Source: Phanerochaete sordida (taxonomy: Eukaryota > Basidiomycota > Agaricomycetes > Polyporales > Phanerochaetaceae). Taken from it: a stretch of 55,415 nucleotides of DNA. The position numbers were made by a program, and so were the translations under genes. The notes under the pieces were generated by a model, which was not told the DNA's origin, searched no databases, and saw only the letters and a program-made list of their open reading frames with translations. Location: contig BPQB01000127.1 of assembly GCA_019973155.2 (NCBI GenBank), forward strand, positions 1 through 55,415, written 5' to 3'. The first letter of the stretch is position 1. Each line of letters begins with the position of its first letter. This document shows, piece by piece, positions 23,853 through 35,242 of this stretch.

Positions 23853-24603
23853 ATGCCAGGCTACGAACAGAAATACGAGCCCTGCGAGCTGGAGACCGCT
23901 GTCCTTAAGCTGGCGCCGTATACGGTACGTGGCGCAGAACCAGTCCTAGCCAAACTCGCTGACACGCGGATACTCCCCGTCACTGCAGCCATCGCTGCAC
24001 ACGCGGCCCTTCTTCGAGGGCGTCTCCAAGCACCCGGAGCTCTTCCGGTGGACGCCCACCGCACGCTTCGCAAGTGCGGACGGCGTCGACGACTGGGCCG
24101 CGAAGGTCATGGCGGACCCGTGTCGGAGGCTGTTCGCGATGATAGACAAGACACGCGTCGGCGCGGGCCCGGCGGGACACAGCGCGCCGGAGGGCGCCGT
24201 CGCGGGCATCGTCGCGCTCATCGAGACCCCGGACCAGCTGATGGGCGAGATCGGCCTGCTCTTCACGCTGCCCGCGTTCCAGCGCACGCACGTCACGCGC
24301 ACGGCCGTCGCGCTCCTCCTGCGCCTGGCGTTCGACGAGCTGAACCTCCGGCGCGTGCAGTGGCGCTGCCAGGCAGAGAATACCGCCTCCGTGCGCGCGG
24401 CAGAGCGCATGGGCTTTCAGAAGGAGGGCGTCCATAGGTGGAATCGCGTTGTACCTCCTGGAGTACCTGGAAATACTCCTAGGGAAGGAGATCCTATGCC
24501 CGAGTCCATGGGGTTACATGTCCTGTTTTTAGCGATTTGCTGGGATGACTGGGAGGGAGGATGGGCCGAGCGCACCAAAGGGTTGCTTGAGAAGCACGTC
24601 TGA
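23853..24603 (+). CDS. GNAT acetyltransferase, RimJ/RimL type, copy 2 (228 aa)
   Basis: Exons 23853-23924 (72 bp) and 23989-24603, intron 64 bp in phase 0 just after LAPYT, the same site as in the copies at 4.5 and 25.6 kb. The GNAT core is clear: GIVALIETP, EIGLLFTLPAFQRTHV, then RRVQWRCQAENTASVRAAER and MGFQKEGVHRW. It is much closer to copy 3 than to copy 1. C-terminal CWDDWEGGWAERT is typical of the fungal members. Substrate unknown. Confidence 0.87.
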
Positions 24604-25585
24604 GTGTCTTTGCCGGTGATGAGAATTAGTACACATAGATGCTTGCCATAGAATCAAGTCATAGATGGCCGGGAAGTTGCATGACTATCGCAGCAACCTC
24701 GGTCGTGCCACCGAACGCTAAGACGGTTCTTCTTCTCAAGCTGAGTGACCGTGTACTTCTGATACGCCTGTGGGGTTCGTTTTTTTGCGACTTCTTACTG
24801 CTGTGCTTGTCGAGAGTAGTCGAGAGGCTGGATGAGCTTGAGGCTTGGGCTCTACATAGTCCAAATGGACCGCTGCAAGACGGAACTCGCGTTCGGACCC
24901 CAGAGCCTGTTCCACGTGGTAGTCACGTGGGCGTCCGTGCCCGTCGGGAGCATCGTGGCTCGCAAATGAAGACGACTACGACCTCGGATTAGCTTGAGGC
25001 TGGGTACGCTCTTGATCACTGGCTTGAAACCATATTTTACTGTATTTTCCTACGGCAGACAGGTTTCCCAGCGCGCCTTTCTTCGATTGACCTGGATAAT
25101 GCCCGCATCGAAGTTCTCCGTGCGTCCGGAATGAATGACGCGATTTGTGTCTGGTGAGTACTATAAGAACGCAGAAGGAAACGGCCCTCGTCTAGAGCTG
25201 CATTCTTAGATGTGCGGATGCTGTAAAATCTGCCTCTCGATATCATCGCGCTGACCTCTGGCTCACCACTGACAATCCTAAGTTTAAATGGGAGATGTGC
25301 TATCCACAGGCCGTCGCTCGCCTTGGAGGTCGACAGGGGGCAAAGACGCTTTATACGAACACGATTCTCGGCGAGGGTGGTGATAACGATCTTTCAGACT
25401 CGGCCGTTCGCCGGAGCTTTGCGTCAGCTTCATCCGAAAGGGACGGACCGTCCTCACAGCCCGAATTACACATCGCGTGGAGGAGGTGTTGACTCTTACG
25501 GAGGCGAGTCACAATGTTGGCGTTAAATACGAGTGCGTTTGCTCAGAAATCTTGCCCACGTCCCTCTCCGACTCCCCTACCGCAC
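24604..25585. other. 1-kb spacer between GNAT copies 2 and 3
   Basis: No gene is supported. A frame ending at 24969 (…SLFHVVVTWASVPVGSIVAR) looks protein-like but is closed upstream within about 40 codons. The last part (25505-25529) carries CGAGTCACA...TTAAATA like the region before copy 2, so the duplication unit included the promoter. Confidence 0.4.
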
Positions 25586-26345
25586 ATGCCGGGCGCAGAG
25601 TTCAAAGCGCGGTCCTCCACCCTGGAGAATGGCGTCCTCAAACTCGTACCTTACGTGGTACGTGGCGCATCTACAGTATCTGTACTCCAAATCGCTTACC
25701 GAATGAGTGCTACCATGTACTTTGTAGCCATCGCTGCACTCGCAGCTCTTCTTCGACGGTATCTCCGGGCACCCTGAGCTATTCCGGTGGACACGAACGG
25801 CGCGCTTCACGAGCGTCGAAGACCTGGACGACTGGGCCGCGAAGGTCATTGCAGACCCTGCATACACGCTCTTCGCCATGATAGACAAGACACGCCCCGC
25901 AACGGCCTCTGGAGGGCATCCCACGCAGGACGCGGGCGCGCTCGCGGGCATCGTCGCGTTCATCGAGACCCCAGAGCAACTCACGGGCGAAATCGGGCTG
26001 TTCTTCACGCTGCCCGCGTTCCAGCGCACGCATGTCACGCGCACGGCCGTCGCGCTCCTCCTGCGCTTTGCGTTCGACGAGCTGCGCCTCCGGCGCATGC
26101 AGTGGCGCTGCCAGGAAGAGAACATCGCCTCTGTGCGCGCGGCAGAGCGCATGGGCTTCCAGAAGGAGGGCGTGCACCGGTGGCACCGCGTCGCTCCTGC
26201 GCACGTACCTGGACATGCGCCGAGGGCGGGAGACCCCATGCCGAGCTGCATGGGCTTGCACGTACTGTATTTAGCGATTTGTTGGGACGACTGGGAGAGC
26301 GGCTGGGCGGAGCGAACGAGGCGAGTATTGGGCAACCGCGTTTAA
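25586..26345 (+). CDS. GNAT acetyltransferase, RimJ/RimL type, copy 3 (229 aa)
   Basis: Tandem paralog of copy 2. Exons 25586-25657 (72 bp) and 25728-26345, intron 70 bp in phase 0 after LVPYV. It shares long identical runs with copy 2, such as LPAFQRTHVTRTAVALLLR and the ERMGFQKEGVHRW block. Conserved GNAT elements are GIVAFIETP and EIGLFFTLPAF. The copies differ mostly in the acceptor-side segments after position 60 and before the C terminus, where substrate contacts would be expected (inference). Confidence 0.87.
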
Positions 26346-26964
26346 GCGGCCATGGGATAATCCAGGAGCAAGCTCTCTGCATGTAATGAAGTCCTAGATG
26401 CGTCCTAAGATCCTTGGATAGGGTCATCGTACCTGGCTCCGTCGTGTCGTGTAAGGCCCGATGCCTGCCAGTGGCTCCCGTAGACAGGCAGACAGGCAGC
26501 AAGAGACACATCGAAGCCCCAGGCAAGATGGGGCTGTCTGTCCTGGACGTGGCTACGTACGCGCAGATGTGCGGCCAGAAGCCCAAGCGGTGTCCGCCGC
26601 ACCGGAAGGCGGCGCGCCCCACCAGTGCCAGCCGCAATGGAGACAAAGGTCAGGTGAGCCCGTTTATTCGTGTTAAACAAGCCCACGTGACCGCGACCAG
26701 CCTCCAGGGTATAAATACCCCAGGCCCCCCGCTCAGGCTCTTCAGCGGGTCCAGTCACTCGCGAAAGCGTGGACTGGGTGCACCCCCGCTAGGCGGGTTC
26801 TCATCCACTTGCCGCCTGGGGGACGTCCCTCTCCTGGGTTTACCGAGGGCCGCTCCCAAGCGGATCACCTGGATTTTCACTCTAAGGTGGCCCGGCCTAC
26901 GCCCCACACGGCTACGCTGGGTTCCTCGAGGTCGGTGTATGCCTCCGGGCTGCCGGCCGACCTG

Positions 26965-27198
26965 TCGAACGGACTCGCAAGGTCCTTCGGCGGGGACCCG
27001 AAAGAGGGGCGATTCCGGTCGCCCTGGGTGTGGACCTCTACGCGGTTCTCGGGACGAGTACCCTGCGCGACCTTGGTCTGCAGGCGAAACCAACACACAC
27101 CAAATAGTCTCTTTTCCCTAGCCACATTACATTTAGCAGCGTTTCATGAACACATCTATTTCCCTTGACCTAGAGTATCTGTGCGAGCTCGATGTGGG
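26965..27198 (+). repeat. Diverged repeat segment, copy A
   Basis: Begins TCGAACGGACTCGCAAGGTCC, aligns with the segment from 27721, and ends in the shared block TATCTGTGCGAGCTCGATGT (27176-27195). Similarity is patchy but runs in the same order through GGTCTGCAGGCGAAA. Both copies carry GC-rich inverted repeats. Identity unknown: a gene family relic, structured RNA or transposon end are possible. Confidence 0.6.
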
Positions 27199-27720
27199 AT
27201 CAGCGCGCGTCGCGCGATTGAGCCCCCGCGTGGCGGGCCAGCCGCTCTTGCCTTTCACCACCACGCTCTATCGTGCTCTTCGCTTGGCGACCGCTACAAT
27301 AAGACGCTGTTACTTCCTTCCTCCCTCGTCGCTCCCAGCGCGCCCAGAATCCTGCGCTATGTGCGTGCTCGACGTCCCGCGCGTGAAGACGATCTGCTCG
27401 CCGCGATGCCCGCGGCCCAGCAGCGACGGCGGCCAGAACGACTAGGATTTCACTCCACTCCGTGCCTCGCCAAAGAACGGGCGAACACAACCTTTGTCGA
27501 AGCGAGCTCGAAGCGATAGCATACACCTGGCGGCGAGAGCGGGACGCGAAGTGGGGTGTGCGTGGGCGACGCGGCGGCCCAGGACGGCCCAGAGCACGGA
27601 TTGGCCATCCGCAGAGGTGCGCCTGCAGACAGGCTTCAGTTGTCTGTCTTCTCATGCGTTCATTCTCGCGATTTGTGTAGTGCTGCTACTCTTCAAGGAT
27701 TTCTGCAGCGAGTCGCCCCG

Positions 27721-27926
27721 TCGAACGGACCCGCAGGGTCCTTTGGTAGGGTCCCCGAAGAGGTGGTCGTCCCGGTGCGGGCCTATAGGCGACCCTCCGG
27801 GACAGGCACCCTGTGTGACTTCGGTCTGCAGGTGAAATCAACATGCACCTAAAATGTTATCTAGTCTAGCTCCAGCCGCTCGAACAGGATGTTGAACGTC
27901 GAATATCTGTGCGAGCTCTATGTGGG
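27721..27926 (+). repeat. Diverged repeat segment, copy B
   Basis: Second copy of the segment at 26965, about 755 bp away in direct orientation, ending in TATCTGTGCGAGCTCTATGT (27904-27923). It contains the hairpins GGACCC-GCA-GGGTCC and GTCCCGG...CCGGGAC. An ATG precedes the shared EYLCEL-coding block in both copies (27146 and 27889), which hints at a duplicated coding start, but no downstream domain is recognised. Confidence 0.6.
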
Positions 27927-30900
27927 GCCGCACGACCAGCCTCTCCCGCGCCAGCGACCCATGCCTCCGACTGTCATCCCCCGCAGTGACGCATTGGACG
28001 CCACACCATCTCTCCTCGTGTGCAGGTCGCGCCGAGACTTCTTACCGCATATATGCACCTGACGTCCTGCATACGAAACCTCGCTGCAAGAAGCTGTGCC
28101 CGCGACGACGACACAAACGTTGGCCCACAGCCCAACACGGAGCGCCGCTACACATCGCTGGCACGCGGTCGACTCCGCGAGCATCCCCTGCGCCGACGAC
28201 GGCATGGCTATGGCGACGCAGAGCCAACGCTACGAGCAGCACGCGAGACCGCCCGCGCGCTGTGGCGGCTGACCGTGCGCTGCTATACTTCCCGCCGCGC
28301 GCGGACATTGGTGCTTGGATGACGAGAGCTTTGGGGCGACGCAGCAAACAATGCAGAGTAAACTCGGACTTGGAAGTCGCGTGCTGGCCCACACCGGCGC
28401 CGCAGTCCGACTATATGGCTATCCCGCCCCGCAAAAGGTTCGTGTCCCGGATACTCGACGACAGCGGCGATGAGGCGAAGCCTTGCTAGCTTGAGCTTGA
28501 CGGCGAGAACGGCAGGGACGATAATCTCAGCATGACGTCCTGAGCGACGGTATGTATCTGCTCTCTGCGGCCAACATACGTCTTATCCCGCGCTAAAATG
28601 GCAGCGACTTGTTTTTGGTGTAGCCATGGCTCCCCGTGTAGATTCAGCAAATGCATTTGCTACGCGAGTAGCCACATGTCTGCCCCGTAGGCACCACTGC
28701 AATGCGGAGCAAAGCGAAGTCTTGACCCAATACGAGCGATGACAGCTTTGACCAAACGCTCTTTACGCGCGACATTCGTGCAGACGCTTTTCGGGTGTCT
28801 TCCAGCTTGGCCTACAACGTAGCGTTTGCTTTTGCCAGCTGTATGCTGACAGCTGTCGTCAGTCACGCTAACGACGACACTCAAGAAGGGTAAGGCGTAC
28901 CGACTCCTTCTTACTACGGTCGCCGAGGTGAGCACAGCTATATGTTCAGCAAAAGCTGCCAGCGACTGACGAGTCCGTCTGACATTGGAATATAATCTCG
29001 TCATGGCCGCTGCGCTCCCGTCATGTCGACTTGCATCAGGCGATGGCAGGAAGAGCGCCATTGACAAGCAGCTACTCTTGTCCTTATCTCTCGGCTGGCA
29101 GGCCTGCGTTGTTATATTCGGACACCCACCTCCATCTAGAGACCGACCTGAACAGAGCTGGGCTTCCTGAATCGAAGCATTTGGCGTGTATGTCGCTCTG
29201 TTCCTTGCGAGGTTCCTGTCTACAGAGGGTCTGATAGTACATGCATTCAAACCGAATTATTCCATCACCCGCCCTATCGATGTGGTCGCACGCGAGAAGG
29301 GCAGAGTAAGCGAGGACGGTGAGCCATACGATACATCTAAACTATAATCGATATCACTAACTCCTGCCAGACAACATCCCCATGCGTCCATGGTCTATGG
29401 CTGGCTCATTTTGTGCGGAACAAATGGCAGACTGACCTAGTCCAAATTTCTCTTTTCCCTGTCGCCGCCTAGAACACGCGCTCCCTTCATCTCAGCCTCG
29501 GAAATTGCGAGCCCCGGATCCCGCATACGGGCAGGCTAGGTACGAGCAGCTGCAGCATGCTCGCCTCGCGCCTGTGCGCGCTATACACGCCGTCGGCCCA
29601 ACGACGACACCGAGCGACGAGCTGTCAGTATTGGGTCCATGTACGCGAAACCTACCGCTCTCTCGTCGGAGCACATCACGCAAATCCAGGGTCGTTAGGT
29701 AAGTACGGCTCTCGTAGGCTTTCACTTCCGTGAGTTGATCGTCCCCGCCCGCGCACGCCAGCCTGGCGCGCTTGGAATACTGTGAAGCAGCTCAGGCACA
29801 GGACCCGGTCCGGACACCAAGAACGCTGCAGCGACCTCGCCTGACCACTCCACGACCTCGCAAGGTACCCGACTTCAGGTAGTCCAGGGCGTTCAATCCC
29901 GGCGCCGATGTCTCGCTCAGCCATAGACATCTCCTATGAATGCAAAGCACTCACTGTCGCAGGTTGACCACAAAGCACATAGGCGGGAATGTGAAGGTCG
30001 CTGCGCGCGGCTTTCATGTCCGATGTGCTGGTTGCAGGGGCCGACACGCACAAAGGTGTCCTATATGCTCTCTCTGGCCGCTCTCCGCGCGGCGGTCCAG
30101 ACATGGGTACGCTGTTGTTTCACTCAGCCGCCTTCACGTTGACACAACCTTCTTCAGCGTTCTCAGGGGTAGACGCGCGCTTTCCAGCGTGCGGAATGGT
30201 TCTGTATGTTAAACTATCGCCTTGTTGTCTATATCGCACCCAAGGGCTCACTCTTTTCTTTCCTAGGTCCACAATTAGCGGAGGACCATCAGCGGAATTA
30301 CGTTGTCCAGGCTCCAATGCACGCGCTTTTTCACGCAGACAGAGGGCTTTTCCAGGACCACCTCGCGCTCAACTTCCGGTCAGAAATGTTCGAAGAATGC
30401 ATTCGTTCCAGATGCTACTATGTTCCGTTCCTGACCAGTCCCGCTTCCCCGGATGAATAGCGGTGTCAGCGCACGCCTCGTTGTGAACATAGCTCCGTGA
30501 TACCAGTGGTGAGCACGCCTGCCTTCTTCGTAGCTCATTTCCCAAACTCCGGCACCGCGCAGCCATGGCTCCTCTGGAATATACTCTTATCGATCCAGTT
30601 GACTTTCGGGCCTTTTGGCTCTCGGAATGGTGGCTAACTGGCATCTCGACGTTTGTGTGCGATACCCGAGGTTCTACAAGCTCAAGCTCATCTGCGTATA
30701 CTGACGGTGATAAGAAGATGGTCCATGATGAAACATTACCATAGCTGTGCACAGAAAACAACGAAGGTCAGTTCGCCGTTGCCGTCGTGCCTGGACGCGT
30801 ACTGAGATTAGCTGACCTGCATGCGTAGAGCTGCAAGGCGACATCGCAATTGCGCACATCCTGACGCTGCTAAGCCTGATGCGGAACACCAACAGACTTG

Positions 30901-31368
30901 CGCTCTGTTCTTCTTGCCCAGATATTAGGTGCAGCAGAGCTTGTATTGGGATACGACGCGTTTACGACGATCCTAAAGTTGGTTACAGGAACTTGCAGGC
31001 GATATTTTCGCTCCGGAGATGTTGTCCAGATTGCACCCGAGCACAGGACCTTCCGTCGCTGCGCGCTGTTTCACGCCGATCTGCGTCGGGCCGTGCAGCC
31101 TGCCTCCGAGGATGTGCTGGCTGGACCGCCTTCCAGGCCTCGGACTCTCCAGGTAGGTGCGACTAAGCTTGTCGAACTCTCATCGCCTCCCGAAGCACGG
31201 CATCCGCTAGTCACAGGCACCGGCTTTCATTCGCTGGGCTCCTCGTACCTGTCCACTCCAGCCTCGGCCTTCACAGATCGCAGGTGCACCACGAAGCGCG
31301 GCGGAACACATTTTCGGTCACGGCGGACGCGGAATTTCAGCTGGGCCGGTGCCCTCAGACTTCGAGCG

Positions 31369-31376
31369 TATATAAT
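31369..31376 (+). promoter_or_regulatory. TATA box of the secreted-protein gene
   Basis: TATATAAT lies 99 bp before the start codon at 31475; the intervening leader contains a CAG/AGC trinucleotide run (31398-31420). Confidence 0.7.
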
Positions 31377-31397
31377 CCTCGCAAATTGTAGCATGAA

Positions 31398-31420
31398 GTA
31401 GCAGCAGCAGCAGCAGCACA
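31398..31420. repeat. AGC/CAG trinucleotide microsatellite
   Basis: About six AGC units in the probable 5' leader of the secreted-protein gene. Confidence 0.85.
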
Positions 31421-31474
31421 TCTCCTCGCCCATTCCCCTCTCAGGCGGTCCCCCAACCAAACAAATCATCAGAG

Positions 31475-32092
31475 ATGTTCTTCCCCACCTTTGCCGTTAC
31501 CGTCATCGCTTCGCTCGCCGCCACCACCCAGGCATACAGCGTCCTCGAACGCGCACCCGTGTCCAGCCTGCACAAGCGCCTCACAGGCCAGACCGTTGCC
31601 TTCGCCTGCTACGGCGGTGGCGGCGACTGCGAGTGCCCCACCGACAACGACGGCAATCCGGGCGTCCTCATCAACGTCTTCCCCGGCTTTCAGTGCGCGT
31701 ACCCGACCGGGGCCTGCACCTGGGACGACCAAGTCTGTCCCGCTGTTCTCGCGTATGGTGTTTAAGAGCTGACTAAATCTCGTCGCAGACCGGCGCACTG
31801 TCGAACGGTGACCAGGGCAACTGCCCCTCGTCCGCGGCGTGCTCCAAGACCTCGGGTTGCCAGTGCCCGACGGACACCACCGGTGCCCCTGGCATCCTCA
31901 TCAACCAGTTTACTGGCTTCCAGTGCGCGTACGACAACGGCGCCTGTACTTGGGCCTCTGTAAGCTTTCTCTGTTGTATAACCCCAGTTTCAAGCCTGAC
32001 ATGTCTCCTTGCAGGACGGGAATGTCGTTGCCCCTGCTCAGTCCAACTGCCCTTCGTTCGCAAAGTGCACACAGTCCGGTGTCCCTCTGTAA
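31475..32092 (+). CDS. Small secreted cysteine-rich protein with two internal repeats (168 aa)
   Basis: Exons 31475-31732, 31789-31959 and 32015-32092. A signal peptide (MFFPTFAVTVIASLAATTQA) is followed by a short pro-segment ending in Lys34-Arg35, a Kex2-like site. The mature part has two units with the pattern CxCPTD-x3-G-x-PG[VI]LIN-x-F-x-GFQCAY-x2-GACTW, at about 52-83 and 108-140, and a linker motif NCPS-x2-[AK]C that occurs twice (after each unit). The second unit begins near the exon-2 start, so repeat and exon borders roughly coincide. No known domain is recognised. Secretion, maturation and disulfide bonding are inferred; a role in host or substrate interaction is possible but not shown. 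Confidence 0.85.
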
Positions 32093-32467
32093 ATTCCCTG
32101 CCCCGTCTCTGCCCATTAAGGACTCTCTACAGCCTCCTGCTGTAGCTCCCCGCATGGTGGGGCACAGTACACGCACTACGTCTTTACTTGGGGTCTGCTT
32201 GTAATCACGAATTCCATGTCTTCTAATTTGGTGTTCCAGTGTAGCTGTACAATATACACGCGTCGTCTCACTGAATATCTATGGCTGACTCCAGACTTCC
32301 TTATCATTTGTGTCACGACTTTGGAAATAATGGGGTTCAAAAACGACTTGTAGTGTGACAAATCTGTTTCCTAAACATTTCTATCGAGAGTCTTGTTCAT
32401 GCATGTATCGCTTTCCCGTAACGCCGCCATCCAAGTTGGCACAAGGACGTATATCAGACAGCTGCTT
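32093..32467. other. Convergent 3' spacer
   Basis: Between the secreted-protein gene and the minus-strand isochorismatase gene. No gene is seen; sequence is AT-richer than its neighbours, as expected for 3' ends. Confidence 0.4.
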
Positions 32468-33319
32468 TCAAAGCTTCATGCCAGAAAGCACACCCGCCTT
32501 GACCGAAGCGTCGTGGGCGCGCGCGAGCATGCCGTATTCGGGAAGGTACCTGCGCACGGGTCAGCCTCGGTCAAGGGGTATTCCAGACACAAACGCACCT
32601 GTCGAAAAACGGCAGCATCTCCGTGGATCCGGGCGTGTTGCGCCAGTCGCGCATGAGCTCGCACGCGACGGCGAAGAGCGAGAGGACGTGCACGCCGGCC
32701 GCGCGCATGCGGTCGTTCGCGTCCGCAGCCGTCTTCGCGTCGAACGTGCCCGACGCGTCGCTGTTCGCGAACACGGTGTAGCCCTCGCTGCGGAGCGAGA
32801 GCGCGAGGAACGCGGTGCACACCTATTTTCGCGTGAGTGTGCGACGAGCCACGGAGGGAAACGCGTGACGCACGTCGGTGGTGATGCCCGCGATGATCAC
32901 CTGCTTCTTGCCCGTCGCCTTCACCGCGGCCTTGAAGTCGGCGTTGTCCCACGCGTTGACCTCGCCGTTACGCTTGATGAATGGTGCGTTCGGGTGCATC
33001 GCGATGACCTCCTGCGGGAGGGGTCCGTTCGGGCCTGCGCCATCGTCAGCGGCCGCCAGCGACGCCAGAGCGCGGACGTACCGGTCTCCGCGCTGGTGGT
33101 GAGGATCGTGGGCAGGTTGAAGACCTGACCGAGCGCGGCGTGCGCGAGGATGTTGCTCTTGACTGAAACCGGATTCGTGTCGCGCGCCATCTGGAAGAGG
33201 CCCTCCTGGTGGTCAACGACAAGGAGCATGACGTTGTCCTTGTCGATGCGCTCGTAGGTGAAGGCTGGGTGTGGTCAGTAAGGTGTGGATGGACTAGAGG
33301 GAGACGGCGCACAAGACAT
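32468..33319 (-). CDS. Isochorismatase-family cysteine hydrolase, copy 1, intracellular form (218 aa)
   Basis: YcaC/nicotinamidase-like hydrolase. Exons 33313-33319 (7 bp), 33082-33264, 32874-33034, 32599-32822 and 32468-32549. Family features: the catalytic Asp in VVDHQEG, the basic residue in FIKRNGEVNAWDN, and the nucleophile Cys in GITTDVCTAF, which spans an exon junction. The 7-bp first exon encodes only MS plus one base; its placement is supported by a TATA box 80 bp upstream and by the same intron position in the paralog at 43.8 kb. No signal peptide, so probably cytosolic. The substrate is unknown; the YcaC subgroup is not shown to act on isochorismate. Confidence 0.88.
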
Positions 33320-33968
33320 ATTGCCTGGAGGTGAAGAGGACTGTGTGTGCTTGAAAGAGGTGCTGGACTGCTGAGGGACGAGGCTCAAGATCCTGCCTTT
33401 TTATACCGTACGAACAAGCCATAGCCACCACCTCCGCTACACCCACTCAACGAGCATGGTTCTCCGAAGCGCAGTGAGGCAAGGCTGCTGACCACAGACG
33501 ATGGGCATCGTCGGGGGACGCGTAGCGATCGCCTCCGACCACGACAGCTGTGGGACCAAACGTGGTCACCCAAGACAGCAGGCGGGCAGCTACCTGCCTA
33601 GACGATAGCGAGCGTCGCGCACGCTCGCCGACCCAAGACCGTTGTAACGCAGAGGCGCATCAAACTTTCATCACCAAACCATGCACCTGCAGAGCAAGAA
33701 CCCCTTGCCTGAGAACACGACTGCCTCATCTGCGACGGACCATCTGCCCGTACACGATCATCGTAGCGCTACAACGAGGGGGTGACATACGCACTGGTCG
33801 GCGCTGACGGCCTCCGCTCCGAGTCGGCGGGCAGGATCGCCTGATAGGAATGGCGCAGATGTCGACAACCGTGCATTTCACGAGAGCAGCATTGCCAGAC
33901 CCTTCTGGTCTTCCTAGAGTTACATAACGCGAAATCCCTACGATATCTATAGAAACCGAGTAAATGAG
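33320..33968. other. Upstream region of isochorismatase 1
   Basis: No gene is seen. It contains the TATA box of the minus-strand hydrolase and the 3' flank of the carrier-like gene. Confidence 0.4.
33397..33407 (-). promoter_or_regulatory. TATA box of isochorismatase 1
   Basis: On the minus strand the sequence reads GTATAAAAAGG, about 80 bp before the start codon at 33319. Confidence 0.7.
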
Positions 33969-35242
33969 CTACTTCTTGGTCTTGTCGTCCCAACTAGCCA
34001 AGACGATGAGCGACGCCGATGACACAGCACGGAAGCGAACTTACATGTTCAAGAATAGTTTCCAGAGGATGGAGAACATCACGCCTTGCAGACCGTTCGC
34101 GAGGATGCGCGTCTTGAGGCCGCGACCGAACAGGCCCCGAAGGCCATCCACAGCGATGACGGCCTCGGCGGCTTCCATGTAGCTCACGCGGCGCTCGTTG
34201 ACCTGACGGTACGTCTTGACGACGCGGAGCGAGTTTGAGACGGTGTCTGAGATGACGGATGCGCAGAACCCGATGAACGCCTGACGCAGGAGCTGCCAGC
34301 CGAGGCTATGCGCCTCGGGCAGATTCGCCTGCAGGAAATTGTACGTGCCGAACCACGGATAGTGCCCAACGAATGTCGCCGCCGCGGTCGCGAATGCGCC
34401 GTACCAGAGCGTACCAACGCCATATCGTTTGATCTGCAACGAACGTGAGAAATGCGCCATGTAAAGACCAAGGAAGGCGTACTCGGTCCCGGAGGATTCG
34501 CAGCCCAGCCCGCCCATCGGTCTGCATCGTCGTCTTCACGGTGTCGACGGGCATCAGGATCATGCGGAAGCCTGCTGCGGCCAAGCTGGCGAAGACGGTC
34601 TGGATGAGTTGTGGCAGCTTCTTCATGTACGTGTTCGAGTGGAGGAGTGCGAGGATGCCAGCGTTCGCGGCAGTGTCACCGAACCGCGCAACGGGTCCTT
34701 GAATGAGCGCGGCTGCGAGGCCTTGATAGTATCGCGTCCAGCCGCCATCCGCATATAGTGCCTTAATCGCGGTGGTCATAGTCGAGCCGTAGCGGTACTG
34801 GTAGTTCATGACAGTGCGTATAGGCATGAGAGTCAACACCTGCAGCACCATGGCTAAGGCGAGCTGTGAATACGTGTCCAACACCGGCAGCAATGATACC
34901 GCACCTGCAGCACCACTCAAACCTCCACCCAACGCAGACCACAGTGCCTTCTTCAGGTCAAACTACAAGACGTGTTAACCTTCGCAAAGACTCATCGTTG
35001 AGACTCACGTTGACATCGTCGGCATCGATGAAGCCTTTGATGAACAAGACTGCAAAGAAGATACCCAGAGCCCCAAGGACTGTGTACCACAGGATGGTCC
35101 ACCAGCTCCGCTTCGTCTTGGTTTCCTCGACGTCCTCAGCCGGTTCGCGTGCGAGATTGGCTGGGTTTTCTTCGTCATGGAGTTCCTGGTCGCTCACCAG
35201 CGCGGCCGGCGGCAACAGCGGCTGTCTCTCGTCGGCAGACAT
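33969..35242 (-). CDS. Mitochondrial-carrier-superfamily-like membrane protein (375 aa)
   Basis: Exons 35009-35242, 34483-34962, 34045-34433 and 33969-33993. The N terminus is hydrophilic and acidic, with one membrane span near residues 47-70 (WWTILWYTVLGALGIFFAVL), an unusual extension for a carrier. Then come carrier-like repeats; signature-like PX[DE]XX[KR] traces are MPIRTVMNYQ, MPVDTVKTTMQ and NSLRVVKTYRQ, only the second being canonical. The last exon is 25 nt and adds WDDKTKK after a 51-bp intron; without splicing a stop follows ATG at once. Transport substrate and even mitochondrial location are uncertain given the degenerate signatures and the extra N-terminal span. Confidence 0.82.

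Larger units (their letters stand above)
26346..31368. other. 5-kb gene-poor region with diverged repeats
   Basis: No gene can be supported with confidence. It contains a TATA-like GTATAAATAC near 26708-26717, four consecutive perfect hairpins at 26745-26863, and two diverged copies of one segment (see repeats). Several open frames of 80-200 codons exist, but none starts with ATG and matches a known family. Between 28.5 and 31.3 kb isolated protein-like bits occur, such as VDHKAHRREC (MYND-like) at 29964, without a complete domain. Likely an old transposon or gene graveyard. Confidence 0.5.

Noticed and set aside
28660..29250. 196-codon open frame on the minus strand
   Set aside because: Starts with TTG, not ATG, has no recognisable domain and lies in decayed DNA.
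29936..30142. Possible MYND zinc-finger gene
   Set aside because: Only the last His/Cys part is visible; the upstream Cys pairs are missing on any splicing I tried.
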